This document shows, one piece after another, positions 21,441 through 31,300 of a stretch of DNA of 64,000 bases (its first letter is position 1; each line of letters starts with the position of its first letter). Where the stretch lies: assembly GCA_963576565.1 (NCBI GenBank), contig OY755038.1, forward strand, positions 66,585,908 to 66,649,907. The letters are read 5' to 3'. The DNA is from Aspidapion aeneum. Taxonomy: Eukaryota > Arthropoda > Insecta > Coleoptera > Brentidae. The notes under the pieces were generated by a model, which searched no databases, was not told where the DNA came from, and worked only from the letters and a program-made list of their open reading frames with translations. Made by a program: the position numbers and the translations under genes.

Positions 21441-23122
21441 AGAAAATATGATTGTATAAAAAGAAATGCCATGCTCATACAGTAAAAGGAAATCCCAGGT
21501 CGCTTTTAGAAATATTTTACTTACTGCAATTTAATTTGAAATCCAGTAGTATGGCTACATAAAGTGAACCATTTATGATAAAACCCTACATACGAGTTTC
21601 GGAACCTCGTCGACCACAAGCTCTGAAACCCAAATATATCTTGCCATGGCGACTAGCGTGTTCACTTTATTGAGATATCAATGAGCATTTTTGTCTTTAT
21701 AATAGGTTCGAACAATACTATACATCACATTTCGAAACAACCTAACGTTTTATTATTTGGTGTGGGCGATAACTTTCAACGCAATAAATGCGTTAAAAAA
21801 ATTAATTACTTGTTGTTAATACCAATTTAAATGAGAAACAAATTTAAGGAGTAACAGGACTAATAAGCGGTCGCTACATACTGGTCATTATTTATTTATG
21901 TGCTAAGGAAACACTTGCATATAATAGGAATCCACATTTATAAGATCATGTGATAACGCTTAGAATTAATCCAATCACTAATTTTATACAAATAGTAAAA
22001 TAGTAAACCTGGAGGCTGATTACAGGCACAAAAACCTAACAAAGAGGATACTGCCGTAGAAGCGTATCAATTAATCAATCAATCAAATAAAAATAAGAAA
22101 TCTACTCATAAAAATTAACGGCTTCGACAATTAACCCAAATTGCACGCGTCATGCTTAACCATGTAGAATAGCGAATAAAACAAGTTTCATTGAGATTAG
22201 CCGTATAGAAAAAAGTTCCCTATTTCTTTATACATGTTTGATGATGAAATCTACAATTTATTGCTCTATACAAATTGAGACAATTTTTATTTGTATCTAT
22301 TAAAATAAAATTGACTAGGTATATTATTTTAATTTAACGGCGTAAAGCGCAAAGCAATTATGTATACGTACTGCATTTACTCACCATGAGAGTATACTCC
22401 TCCCCCTTTTACTCAATTCTCCAGCGCTAACTGCTTGGTTATACGCCAGAGTATGTGTTTCAATTAACATTCTGGAGTGTTTATATTGCGTAGTTGTCCC
22501 ACCACAGGTGGCATTCAAGGATAAAATATTGTAGCGGCTTGAGCAGTCGATAAATTTTCCACGTAGCAACCAAACTCGACGCCTTTCGTAATCTACATTG
22601 AAGACACTTAATGAGGGCTGACACCCTTCCTGAAATTACTTTTTTACCTTCTTAGCCCGCGCAGCAATGGCTACAGAAAGATAACTCAGCTAACGCCGGA
22701 AATGTGTTATTTGGGTGTATTTTGACTTATTAGCCTTTCGTAATTATTATTACCATTAGCAATATTGTCATGATAATAATGAAAGTTTCTTGACAATTAA
22801 TTTTTTTTTTAAATGCTAACTTTTTATCGGAGCATTGCCTAATAATTTGTGTTATAACCAAAACCTTTGAAGGAGCTTTAGTTTCTGAGATATTTACAAA
22901 AAAACTTTTTTCAAGGCTGATATTATCATGGCTTCACTTAAAGTGTGCTAATATGTTGGCTAGGAAGGTATCAGTTACGTCATAGATCCATTTATTTAGT
23001 TTATAAAAGTGCAAGCAAGTCGATTTTGTGCATTAAAAAAATGCAAATAATAGTGCATTTTTGATACACTTGTTTTTTTTACTCTTTACACTAAAACAAA
23101 AAGTATTTGAACATTTTAAGAA
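21441..23122. other. Spacer with one candidate exon
   Basis: Mostly AT-rich, with no recognised domain or terminal repeats. The only coding-like stretch is the minus-strand candidate at 22385-22629, described separately. Confidence 0.45.
22385..22629 (-). CDS. Candidate exon, unknown protein
   Basis: On the minus strand an open stretch of 62 codons (22569-22381) crosses a strong splice-donor-like ATG/GTGAGTAA (cut after 22385). A TTTCAG/GA acceptor-like site lies upstream at 22630-22635. A second frame is also open for ~50 codons from that acceptor, so the true phase is unclear. The peptide is rich in Ser, Thr, Tyr and Cys and matches no family I recognise. Base composition is less AT-rich than the neighbourhood, which supports past or present coding. 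The stretch could be a host-gene exon or part of an unrecognised mobile element. Confidence 0.22.
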
Positions 23123-23212
23123 TAGACCGCACTAAGTGGAATTGCACGACAAAATAATAGTTATTGGAATTTGAATGAAGTATCCTGGCGCAGTTCCGCT
23201 GAGTGCGGTCTA
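23123..23212. mobile_element. 90-bp palindromic MITE with TA ends
   Basis: TAGACCGCACTAAGTGGAA (from 23123) is matched in inverted orientation by TTCCGCTGAGTGCGGTCTA (to 23212), ~25-bp arms with about three mismatches. TA at both edges fits a Tc1/mariner-type TA target duplication. No coding capacity. Confidence 0.6.
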
Positions 23213-25102
23213 AAAGCTTTGATAACCTATCTCTAGCGATGCCAGGGTATCTCAAGAAGAGAGCTTGTTTATTGTTATAGTTTTTTAGTACTAATGGAGA
23301 ACTTAATAAGTTCTAACTTAAGTTCTAACTTATTTTATTTTATGATCAATTAATTTTTTTCCGTCAAGATGTTATAATATGACCGCTTATAACTCAAAAA
23401 CTGTACATAGAAAAACTTTACTTAAATTTTCTTTAGCTGTACAGCATACTATAACATACTAAATTTATAGCCAATTCCACAGAGACGGTTGTGTTCTTTG
23501 GGGGTAATATCACGACGGCTTAAAAATTACCAATACTTTTTATGAAAGCTTTTTGTTAATAAATTCACTAGAGCGAAGAACGACTGAAATTGGACGTAAG
23601 CTTCAATAAAAATTATACAGTTAATTTTTGAGAACGAGAGGTTTTTAATTTAAATATATATCGAAAAAAAATCTGTTTGACACTTTTTGTTAACTTTTAC
23701 GAGTTTTGTTTAGATTTACTTCAATTTGGTATTATGTCATATTCCGGAATTGATTTATATTATCAAAAAACCTGAGATTTTTTTACTTTTATGCAAAAGG
23801 CAAAAAGGCAAAATATTTAAATATCAGTCAAAAGGTGGAACTATATATTAGAGTTATATTCCGATTCGGTTCTAACCTTGTGGGCATTGGCGTAGCTAGG
23901 GGGGGCCAGGGGGGGCCAGGCCCCCCCTGAAGTGCCTCAGGCCCCCCCTAAGATATTTTAGGCCTCCCCTACCGACTAGTAGTAAAAGAACATGACGCTG
24001 AAAATACATAATTTTCTATTATTATTCGGGAAATATTCAAATAAAATAGGTGCATTAAAATTTAAAATCATTCAGATAATGTTTATATTTCAGGAAAAAG
24101 CCCTTGTCTTGCGGAATTAGGCTTTTTTTCTTTAAATAATCGGTAACTTTTCTGCACTTATGCAATTTCCCGAAAATATTTTTTAAATTTAAACATAATT
24201 ATGCATATTGAATATTTCATACATATTGGCGACATCTTGTAAAATATTATAGAAGTGTAAGTTAAATTTCGCATTTAATAAAGACAGCGACCTTTGCCCC
24301 TCTGTTTCCGAAATCGGGTTGTAGATGTCGTAAGCACGGATCACCTAACAAACAGATAAATAAGCCGGCTGGCCGTCTTTGATCTCGGAGAATTCAACGA
24401 TGGCTGAGCATTGGGAATCAAACTCAGAGCCGGACTAAGATAAATTTATTATAAAATATGAATGTTTCAGATTGTTGATGCGAAAAAATATTTTTACTGT
24501 CAGAAACAATAAAAACATTAAAATAGTTTTGTACTGCTAAAAATGGGAGCTAAAATGAATTTTAGAGTCTCGGCCGCGTAAAAATATTATATCTTATCCT
24601 CTGTAGAGGACTATGGAAATAATGTGTTCTATTGAATGAGAGACATGGGAAGCAAAAAAGAGGTCTTCTTCTTCGTTCAGAATACGTTAGCAAGTTTTGC
24701 ATTGCTTTTTTTGTTGTATTGGGATAACATTTATTAAGTTACAAGAGGAGTAAAATTGTGAATTTTAAATATAAGAAGTTTGACATTGTAGAGTAATTTC
24801 TTAATTTACTGGAATCAGATATTATTTATTAGTTTTTTCGAAAAATTGAAAGTTTAAGGAGATACAGGGTGACCAAATAATCTTTACAATTAGCACAAAA
24901 TTGCTTCACGGTAAATTAATATTTTAAAATTTAGTAAAATCCAATATTTACAAAAAAATTGCTGTTTTATATGTATTCTTAAAAGTGTAAATAGTAGCAT
25001 AATAAAAAATTATAACAAATTTGTGTCAAAAACTCTTAACCAAATGTTATATAATAATTTATTATACAGGGTTTAATTTAAATGATGCATGAAACTTTAA
25101 GG

Positions 25103-25132
25103 GTTCGGTTCGGTTCGGTTCGGTTCGGTTGT
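25103..25132 (+). repeat. (GGTTC)n microsatellite
   Basis: About six tandem GGTTC units inside the nested 2.5-kb element. Confidence 0.8.
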
Positions 25133-25421
25133 GGAAATGGTCAAAACAAAGATTTTTTTCGCATTACATTTAGACCTCTTTGTTTTTACAGGGTGTTAGC
25201 ATTTTTTTTTCGATTTTTTGTTTGTTTCTTAAAAATTATAACAAACCATAAAAATTTTGTTGAATTATGCATTAGCAAAACGGTAATAATTAAGTTTCAA
25301 AATTATTCAAAAATATCAAAAAATATTGAAACCTATTACCCAAAAATCTGTTTTAAAAATGTTAATAAGTTTAGTGCTAAAATGACTATTTTGTCTTTTT
25401 ATTAAGGGCCCCGGGGTGTGT

Positions 25422-26180
25422 AGGGGCAATTCGCCGCGGCCAATTCGCCGCGGGGACAATTCACTGTGAGATTTTTTCGTTTTATGATGTTACCATTGGG
25501 AATTGTTTAAACAGTTGTATTTAGCTTGACTTCATATATATTTGTTTGATTATACCTTTTTTCAAACCTTTCCAACATTTTTTTTATTAGGAAAATAAAT
25601 AAAATGGTGGATCCAAAATGGCGGATTTTTTCGTTTATGGATGGATTTGTATCTAACTCGGACTGATGAGATTTTTAAGGTTAAATTTTAAAAAATCAAA
25701 ATGGCGATACAACATGGCGGATTTTTCCATTTTTGAACCGATATGCATCAAATTCAGAACTTTGGGTGTGTCAGGTCGGTTCCCATTTTGATTTTTTTTT
25801 AGTTTAAGTTAAAAATAATAATCAGCGCCCTAAAAGATCTTAAAGTTTCTAGTTTGATGCATATCGGTTCATAAATGGCAAAAATCGCCATTCTACATTC
25901 GTCATTTTATTTATTTTTTCCAATTAAAAAATGCTGAATTGTATAGTTACCACCAAATAAATAGTTGGAAAATTTGAAAACATTATTTTTATAAAAAAAT
26001 ATTATATGAAGTCAAGGTAAATAAAACAATGGTAATATCATAAAACAAAAATCTCATGGCGAATTGTCCCCGCGGCAATTCGATTGGCGGCGAAATGTCC
26101 CCGCAGCAAAACGAGCCGCGGCCAATCAGCGAGCCGCGGCGAATCGGCCGCGGTTAATCGACTGCGGCGAATTATCCCTT
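25422..26180. mobile_element. GC-iteron foldback element 1 (GCCGCGGC type)
   Basis: The termini are built from reiterated, palindromic CCGCGG words spaced by AATT: about three at the left (25427-25470) and about seven at the right (26060-26176), in mostly inverted orientation. Subterminal sequence ATGATGTTACCATTG (~25481) is inverted at ~26025. The core has paired ATCCAAAATGGCGGA segments (25607 onward, 25690 onward) and an inner inverted stretch containing GATATGCATCAAA. The core matches that of the element at 54418-54879, whose terminal words are different. It has no transposase and is probably non-autonomous. Confidence 0.75.
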
Positions 26181-27022
26181 GCCCTTTTAATTTGTGAACC
26201 TCTGCTTAATTTAAGGATCAAAATACCAATCTACAAATTTCCCTTTTCTACAAACTGAGCTTATGCCGCTGTTTTATACAGAACACCAAAAACTTTCTAA
26301 AAAAAGCATAGTTTATATCTTGTTTTTAGGATCTAATGGCGGCGCATTTTTAAATTTGAGATAAATATTACAAATCCTGCAAAAGTATAAAAAAAATAAA
26401 AAAACAAAATCAAAGGGGTTGCAGATCTATATGCCCTTAAGAACACTTTGTACTTAAATCATTTACAGATTCATCTCATAGGACGTTTAATTATTGAACC
26501 AACCTTGTATAGGATATGGCAAAGGTTTTTAAAAAATCGAAAGATAAAATAATGTATAAGTTTACCTTATAGGATCCTGCGGAAATCGAAAATTACTTCG
26601 ATTAAGGGTATACCGTCGAGTGGATTTACAGTCTCTTACGGCACAAACCGTTCCCATTGTTTAAAATCAAAAATAACATATATCAAATACAAAAATCACA
26701 TCTACACACCACTAATGCTCAACACGTACTAAAAGTTTAAAAAATATTGAAATACAGAATGCGCCTCTGGAGTGGTTGACCCCAACATGGCAGGCTGCGT
26801 GAAAGATGCGCGTAGCACCCCCCACCACCTGAGTTCCCTATCTGTTTGTTAGGTGATCCGTGTCGTAAGGTTATAAAAGACCTTTTTAAACTGTTTTTCT
26901 AAAATAAATATAATAATCTTTTTAGTTTTTTTGAGGTTAGCGTTTAGTGTCTTATGAAAATTTTCCGATTTTGGTGCGTTTAGTGTCTTATGAAAGCTTT
27001 CCCACGTCGTTAAATGGAATAA

Positions 27023-27397
27023 ATTCGTCGAGCAATACCGGGAGCAATTTTTAATATTAATACTTCTACTCTAAGAGCAGAAATGACCGTTTTAAAGAAT
27101 TGTATTTTTCGGTTAAATCAAACTGTTGGTCATGATTCTATCAAACAACATATAGCAGAAAACACCTATCCAAACCTTTACCAACTTTTTAAAGTTGCGA
27201 GTATTCTTCCAATTTCAAGTGCAACTTGCGAGAGGACTTTCTCTGCCATGAGGAGAGTTTTTAACTGGCTTAGAACAACTATGATTCAAGAGAGACACTC
27301 AGGTTTGTCATTGTTATTCATAGAAAAAGATGTTGCGGTCGACTTAGACAGTGTGGTAGATGCTTTCAGTCAGCGATGTAGAAAACTTTCTTTGTAG
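27023..27397 (+). pseudogene. hAT transposase C-terminal dimerisation domain
   Basis: The frame is open from 27023; the first ATG is 27083, giving 104 codons to TAG 27395-27397. It contains the hAT-family dimerisation region: YPNLYQLFKVASILPISSA, then TCERTFSAMRRVFNWLR, then ERHSGLSLLFIEKD, matching the conserved CERxFSxxxRxxxxLR and RLxxLxLL pattern. It resembles transposase-derived ZMYM1-like proteins. The catalytic RNase-H-like core is absent, so it is the tail of an internally deleted transposase. It ends ~215 bp before the right terminus. Confidence 0.85.
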
Positions 27398-27870
27398 AAT
27401 TGCTGAATTACATACTTCCTGTGTATACATATAAATAAGTTGGTAAATGTATTATTAAATTTGTTATATTATAATATTAGAACATTAAATACACGTATTT
27501 TTTTTTATTCATTGCACACTTTGCACGACTCTTTAAAACCTATGTTTGCTTTTTGTTCAAGATAGACCGGGGCCACGGCCCCCCCTGAAAAGCAAGGCTA
27601 GCTACGCCAATGCTTCTGGGCCTTACTAAAATTTTACGAATGACAAGAATGATAGTAATAATAATTATAAATTAGATTAGAATAGATGTCATAAATAAAT
27701 AAATCCAATATTTTGACAATCTAGTACAAATAAAAAACGCATTTTGAGTTTAGCACTAACGACACTAACGATAATTTTTGCCAAAAAACACAAGTAGGCT
27801 TGTTTCCAAATAGAAATAGGAGAAATAAAAGGACAGAGTAAATAATTATTAATGCCTATTTTTACTATAT

Positions 27871-29262
27871 ACAGGGTGTTCACTTCAATAACATAACCTC
27901 AGTGTTTAATTCCTTAAGTGATTTCAAGACAAAACTTTCATATGAACATAGTTCCACAAACGCCTCATTTCCGAGATACAGAATATTAAATTTTAATATT
28001 AGCTCACACTACTACTATACTATAGTAGTGTGTTAGCTCACACTACTACTATACTATAGTAGTGTGAGCTATGGTGATCCTAATTTTTTCGAGAAAAAAA
28101 AAGTTGCTCCGATTTCAAAAATTTTTATATATCTTTGCGTTTCAGATGATTTTGAAACTTTTTTGTTGCGCCGTCTGTCTGTCTGTCTGTCTGTCTGTAT
28201 GTCTGTCTGTGTGTCTGTATGTCTGTCTGTAACGACCAACGCGCATAACTCAAAAACGGCTTGCTCGATTTTAATGAAATTTGGTACTCAGGCTGGGTTT
28301 TGGGTCGAGATGGTCCCATTTAAAAATGAAGAAAATCCGCCGAACACAAGCCAAATAAAAGGGTGGGGGTAAATTTCAAAAATTAGTGTTTAGGTGGAAA
28401 TATTTCGTGTGTGATATCAAACGAAAGGTAATTGAGTCTGGAGTTAAACAAAATACATTTTAGTTTTTAAAAAAAGGATGGGGGTAGATTTGAAAAATTA
28501 GAGTTTAAGTAAAAAACATGGCTTGTGTGGTATCAAACGAAAGGTAATTGAGTCTGGAGTTCAATAAAATATACTTCAGTTTTTAGTTATATTAGCTTTC
28601 ACGTAGATACACTATAACTATAGTATCCAGTGTGAGCTTAGGTGCCCATAGATTGGCAGAGTATTTTTTTTTAGTATTTTGTTTATAGCTCATGCAGTTT
28701 TTGAGATGTTGGTCACAAATTTGGCACTTATATTCAGCTATAGGCACTACACTATTAAACATGCGAAATAGTAATACAAACTTACAGGGGGATACTTTTT
28801 CAGGGGTCATGTCGCGTTTCCCCCCAGATTTTTTTTTGTTGTAAGCCACTGGTAGATTTTAAAACGAGAAATAAAATCCTTGTTTTATTTGCAAACTTTT
28901 TTGTATTTTGCAATTTTTTGTAACTTTAACCGTGATACAGGAAATCGCTGTTATACCAAAGGATGCTATCATAAAATAAAAAAATGCTCCATCGTGGTAT
29001 GGGGAGTATATCAAAATAAACAAATTAATTAAAACTTTTTTGGCCTGCTTAATATAGTAGTGCCTATAAGTAAAGCTACATGCCAAATTTAAGCTAAATA
29101 TCTCAAAAACTGCAGAAGCTATAAAAAAACAAAATTTTAACACCCTGTATCTTAAAAACTTAGCGTTTGCGGACCTACGTTTACATGAACTTTTTGTCTT
29201 GAAATCACTCAAGGAATTTAATACAAAAATTATGTTATTGAATGTCACCAAATACATCCAGA
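27871..29262. mobile_element. Foldback element with arm interrupted by a (GTCT)n repeat
   Basis: The left arm (27876-28000, continuing 28672-28775) is the inverted complement of the right arm (about 29020-29258). Paired words include CAATAACATAA, TGATTTCAAGACAAAA, GCAGTTTTTGAGAT and ATAGGCACTAC. The left edge is TACAGGGTGTTCA. The arm pairing shows that the repeat at 28001-28668 was inserted later. A minus-strand frame of 135 codons (29266-28859) spans interior and right arm; its composition is hydrophobic and no domain is recognised. Confidence 0.8.
28001..28668 (+). repeat. (GTCT)n hairpin-bounded repeat, copy A
   Basis: The family structure is a 5' palindrome AGCTCACAC...GTGTGAGCT, then TTTTTTCGAGAAAAAAAAAG, then (GTCT)n, then ACGCGCATAACTC with GATTTTAATGAAATTTGG. 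Next come ~110-bp tandem units with GGGTGGGGGTAGATTTC and ATATCAAACGAAAGG, then a 3' palindrome, then TTGGCAGAGTATTTTT. Copy A has its 5' palindrome duplicated and one tandem unit fewer. A GTCT-type microsatellite, subterminal palindromes and T-rich ends are features of mini-me/DINE (Helentron-related) non-autonomous elements of insects; that assignment is an inference. Confidence 0.8.
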
Positions 29263-29536
29263 ACAAAGATATTAAAGACCTTCCGATTTCTTTATCCAGA
29301 AGATCAAAACTAACATCTTAAAGTAAAGTTTTCAGTAATCATTGTAAAATAAATATATAATAAATGAGTTATTTGTATTTTTGTGCTTTATTTTTGTTTT
29401 CAAAACCTCGTAGGAAAAAACATTGTATAGTTTTTGCAAAGTCAGCTGCACAAAGATAAAAGCCGACCATCGGCATATCCTTTCAAGAAAGTGACATTGG
29501 CGGCGGTAGATATACTCATGAAAATTATTTCATTTA
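29263..29536. other. Short spacer
   Basis: Nothing recognised between the foldback element and the next inverted-repeat element. Confidence 0.5.
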
Positions 29537-29680
29537 ATAGGGAAGTTGCCCAAAAAACCGAATCCTTTAAAAACAGTTAAAATCGTAAGGTATTATCATA
29601 AGAAAAATTCCAATAACAATTAAATAACCTGAGAAATAAAGGTTTGAAATTTGAATAACTTGACCTGTTCTTAAAACGCG

Positions 29681-29701
29681 CTGCCATTGGTTGTGACGTC
29701 A
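29681..29701 (+). promoter_or_regulatory. CCAAT-type box and CRE-type palindrome
   Basis: CCATTGG at 29684-29690 (ATTGG is the reverse of CCAAT) is followed four bases later by the perfect palindrome TGACGTCA at 29694-29701. They lie ~165 bp upstream of the ATG at 29863, a promoter-like arrangement. A second TGACGTCA lies at the opposite end of the element (30901-30908). Confidence 0.45.
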
Positions 29702-29862
29702 CGCCTTTGGATCTCGATCCATGCGACCGTTAACCGACATTAAAACAACACGTAAATAATTGATATTGTACTTATTGGAGCTTTGAACGTGGTGTTCAGT
29801 TATTTCCGGACGTAGTTTTGTCTAAATTTTCTTAATTTAGTGTTTTGTGATTCTGTTAAAAA

Positions 29863-29996
29863 ATGATGGTTGATGCGGGGTTTATAAAAGGACAATCAGA
29901 CAATTTACCTAGAGCTGATATGTTTATGACTGCATTATACATTAAAAATTCGGAGGATTTTTCTCAAACTGAAGTTCGTGGTGTAAAAGCTCGCAA
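29863..29996 (+). CDS. First coding exon of an unidentified multicopy insect-type gene
   Basis: Tandem ATGs (29863, 29866) open a frame of 45 codons, MMVDAGFIKGQSDNLPRAD onward, with MTALYIKN and EVRGVKARK. It runs into CAA/GTAAGTAT, a consensus splice donor (GT at 29997), three bases before an in-frame TAA that would lie in the intron. From memory of insect proteomes, an N-terminus of this pattern (FIKGxxDNLPxxDxFM, EVRGVKA) begins large multicopy proteins with SWIM-type zinc-finger and YqaJ-like nuclease regions; this is recollection, not a search result. The next exon was not found; the downstream interior is replaced by a nested foldback, so the gene is probably truncated here. Confidence 0.5.
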
Positions 29997-30043
29997 GTAA
30001 GTATAAATACCTAAGTACTGTAAGTACTATAATTTAATAATTA

Positions 30044-30065
30044 TATATATATATATATATATATA

Positions 30066-30104
<39 letters not shown>
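30044..30104. repeat. (AT)n microsatellite
   Basis: About 30 TA dinucleotides, interrupted once near 30067, in the putative intron after 29996. Confidence 0.9.
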
Positions 30105-30107
<3 letters not shown>

Positions 30108-30230
30108 CCATACTAATAAATCTTATTAAAAATAAGTATATTAATTAAGTGAACCTATTTAAAACACTGTTTAGAATGAGCTCTATAAACACTAGTGCTG
30201 ATTTATTTTCATTTATACCTACCCACATAG

Positions 30231-30870
30231 ATACAGAGTGTTCCAAATTGGACACTTTTGATAGGAAACGCCCATTTCTAGAGGAGATAGAAAAAAAACT
30301 AACCAACATGTTTCGAGCTCGATTTTTGTTAAAACATTAATACCGAAAACCGCACATCGATATCTTAAACTACTTTCAAGATATATATTTTCAATTGGAT
30401 GCATTTTCGACCCACCCTCGAAACTTTTTTATTTTTAAATATTATCTTAAGATTTGTCACATTGACCAGCAGTGTTCTGAGGAGTCCCATAAGGACGAAA
30501 CGGTTAACTGTCAACACTTATTAGGTGTCCATTAGATCTTGGACTCCCGTGAGGTTAAGCTTTCAGGCTACCCACGGAAAAATATAAGGGAAACAAAAAA
30601 CTCCTTTTTGCCCGATTAGCCACGAAACTTGTTTGATTATTAAATATTAAGTGTGAAACATCATTTTAAAGGAAATTTTACGCTAATTTTAAAATCGAAT
30701 AAAATAAAGATCAATCCATAAATAAAATATAAATATCTCAAAAACTAAAAGTGACAAATAAACTTTAATTTGACAGTTGAATTGCTCTTAAAAAAGTGCC
30801 TAAATAATGTTTTTATAGAAATAAAAAATATTCATAAATAAAAAAGTTATGAAGCGAATGGCCGTTATAC
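30231..30870. mobile_element. Foldback-family copy nested in the 29.5-31.1 kb element
   Basis: The left edge TACAGAGTGTTCCAAATTGG followed by TTTCTAGAGGAGATAGAAAA matches the termini of the foldback at 48367-49205. The inner segment CATCATTTTAAAGGAAATTT (30660 onward) and TTGACAGTTGAAT (30771 onward) match that element's interior and arm. The right end is decayed. Two short frames overlapping its left part (30149-30340 plus, 30219-30404 minus) are considered shadows. Confidence 0.65.
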
Positions 30871-31098
30871 TCATAAGGGGTCCGGGATTTTTCTAAGGAG
30901 TGACGTCATAGCGGCTGCCGCGCATTTTGCTGTGTTTGAATATATCAGTCAGCGATTCCAACTTTAATTATTTATTGTAAAATAAGTATTGCGATTTAAG
31001 GGCTGATATTTGGTATAATCCGTTTTCATACAGAAACACACATTTTAGTAAAATAAAATAAAAATGGGCAAGTTCCCTATTATAGCGTAAACTAAAGA

Positions 31099-31280
31099 AG
31101 TCGCCGTCGTGGTGTAGTGGTAGAAGTGTTTGTTTCCCACACCAGCGGCCCGGGTTCGATTCCTGGCTAGGTACTTGGTTGTTTGTGTTTGTTTAAAAAT
31201 GCTTTAACTTTGCTAAAACTTTGCGAAACTGGGCGATTGATCATGATTGGATAGAAAGTACCAGTATAAATAAAAAAAAA
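31099..31280 (+). mobile_element. tRNA-derived SINE with 20-bp target duplication
   Basis: A tRNA-like head carries an A-box-like TGGTGTAGTGG (31110-31120) and a perfect B box GGTTCGATTCC (31153-31163) in a foldable T arm. A ~95-bp unrelated body follows, ending in an A-rich tail (about 31268-31280). Twenty-base direct repeats flank it (31079-31098 and 31281-31300, one mismatch). The head resembles tRNA-Gly (TTCCCAC anticodon region), but the anticodon arm is imperfect and the acceptor stem does not close, so it is not a functional tRNA gene. RNA polymerase III promotion is expected from the boxes. Confidence 0.88.
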
Positions 31281-31300
31281 ATTATGGCGTAAACTAAAGA

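Larger units (their letters stand above)
24335..26862. mobile_element. 2.5-kb inverted-repeat element nested in hAT
   Basis: The 24-bp ends 24335-24358 and 26839-26862 are exact inverted complements; the outer part is CACGGATCACC. TCGTAAG flanks both sides (24328-24334 and 26863-26869), a 7-bp duplication, or 8 bp if one base is assigned to the flank. Inside, no transposase is recognised. A 107-codon frame (25082-25405) starts in a (GGTTC)n run and looks fortuitous. A GC-iteron foldback is inserted at 25422-26180. Target size would fit hAT- or P-like elements, but the class is unresolved. Confidence 0.8.
23885..27612 (+). mobile_element. hAT transposon copy, interrupted
   Basis: Perfect 15-bp terminal inverted repeats CATTGGCGTAGCTAG (23885-23899) and CTAGCTACGCCAATG (27598-27612) are followed inward by G- and C-runs typical of many insect hAT ends. 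An 8-bp target duplication flanks it: CTTGTGGG (23877-23884) and CTTCTGGG (27613-27620), one mismatch. The copy was later invaded by the 2,528-bp element at 24335-26862; without it the hAT copy is ~1.2 kb and keeps only the transposase C-terminus, so it is non-autonomous. Confidence 0.9.
29537..31082 (+). mobile_element. Inverted-repeat element with TGACGTCA pair and an unusual gene start
   Basis: AATAGGGAAGTTGCCCA (29537-29553) is mirrored by TGGGCAAGTTCCCTATT (31066-31082), one mismatch. At similar distances inside each end there is a TGACGTCA preceded or followed by a CGC-rich word: 29694-29701 with CGCGCTGCC, and 30901-30908 with GGCTGCCGCGC. The interior holds a probable first coding exon (29863-29996), an (AT)n tract, and a nested foldback (30231-30870). 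The target duplication is unclear (TTA/ATA-like). The right end is also the target of the SINE at 31099. No transposase catalytic domain is left. Confidence 0.6.

Noticed and set aside
26064..26258. 64-codon Arg/Ala/Asn-rich frame
   Set aside because: Lies in the CCGCGG iterons of the nested foldback.
28859..29266. 135-codon minus-strand frame
   Set aside because: Covers interior and arm of a foldback element, hydrophobic low-complexity composition, no domain.
31095..31170. Functional tRNA-Gly gene
   Set aside because: B box is perfect, but the acceptor stem does not pair and the sequence continues into a SINE body with target duplications.
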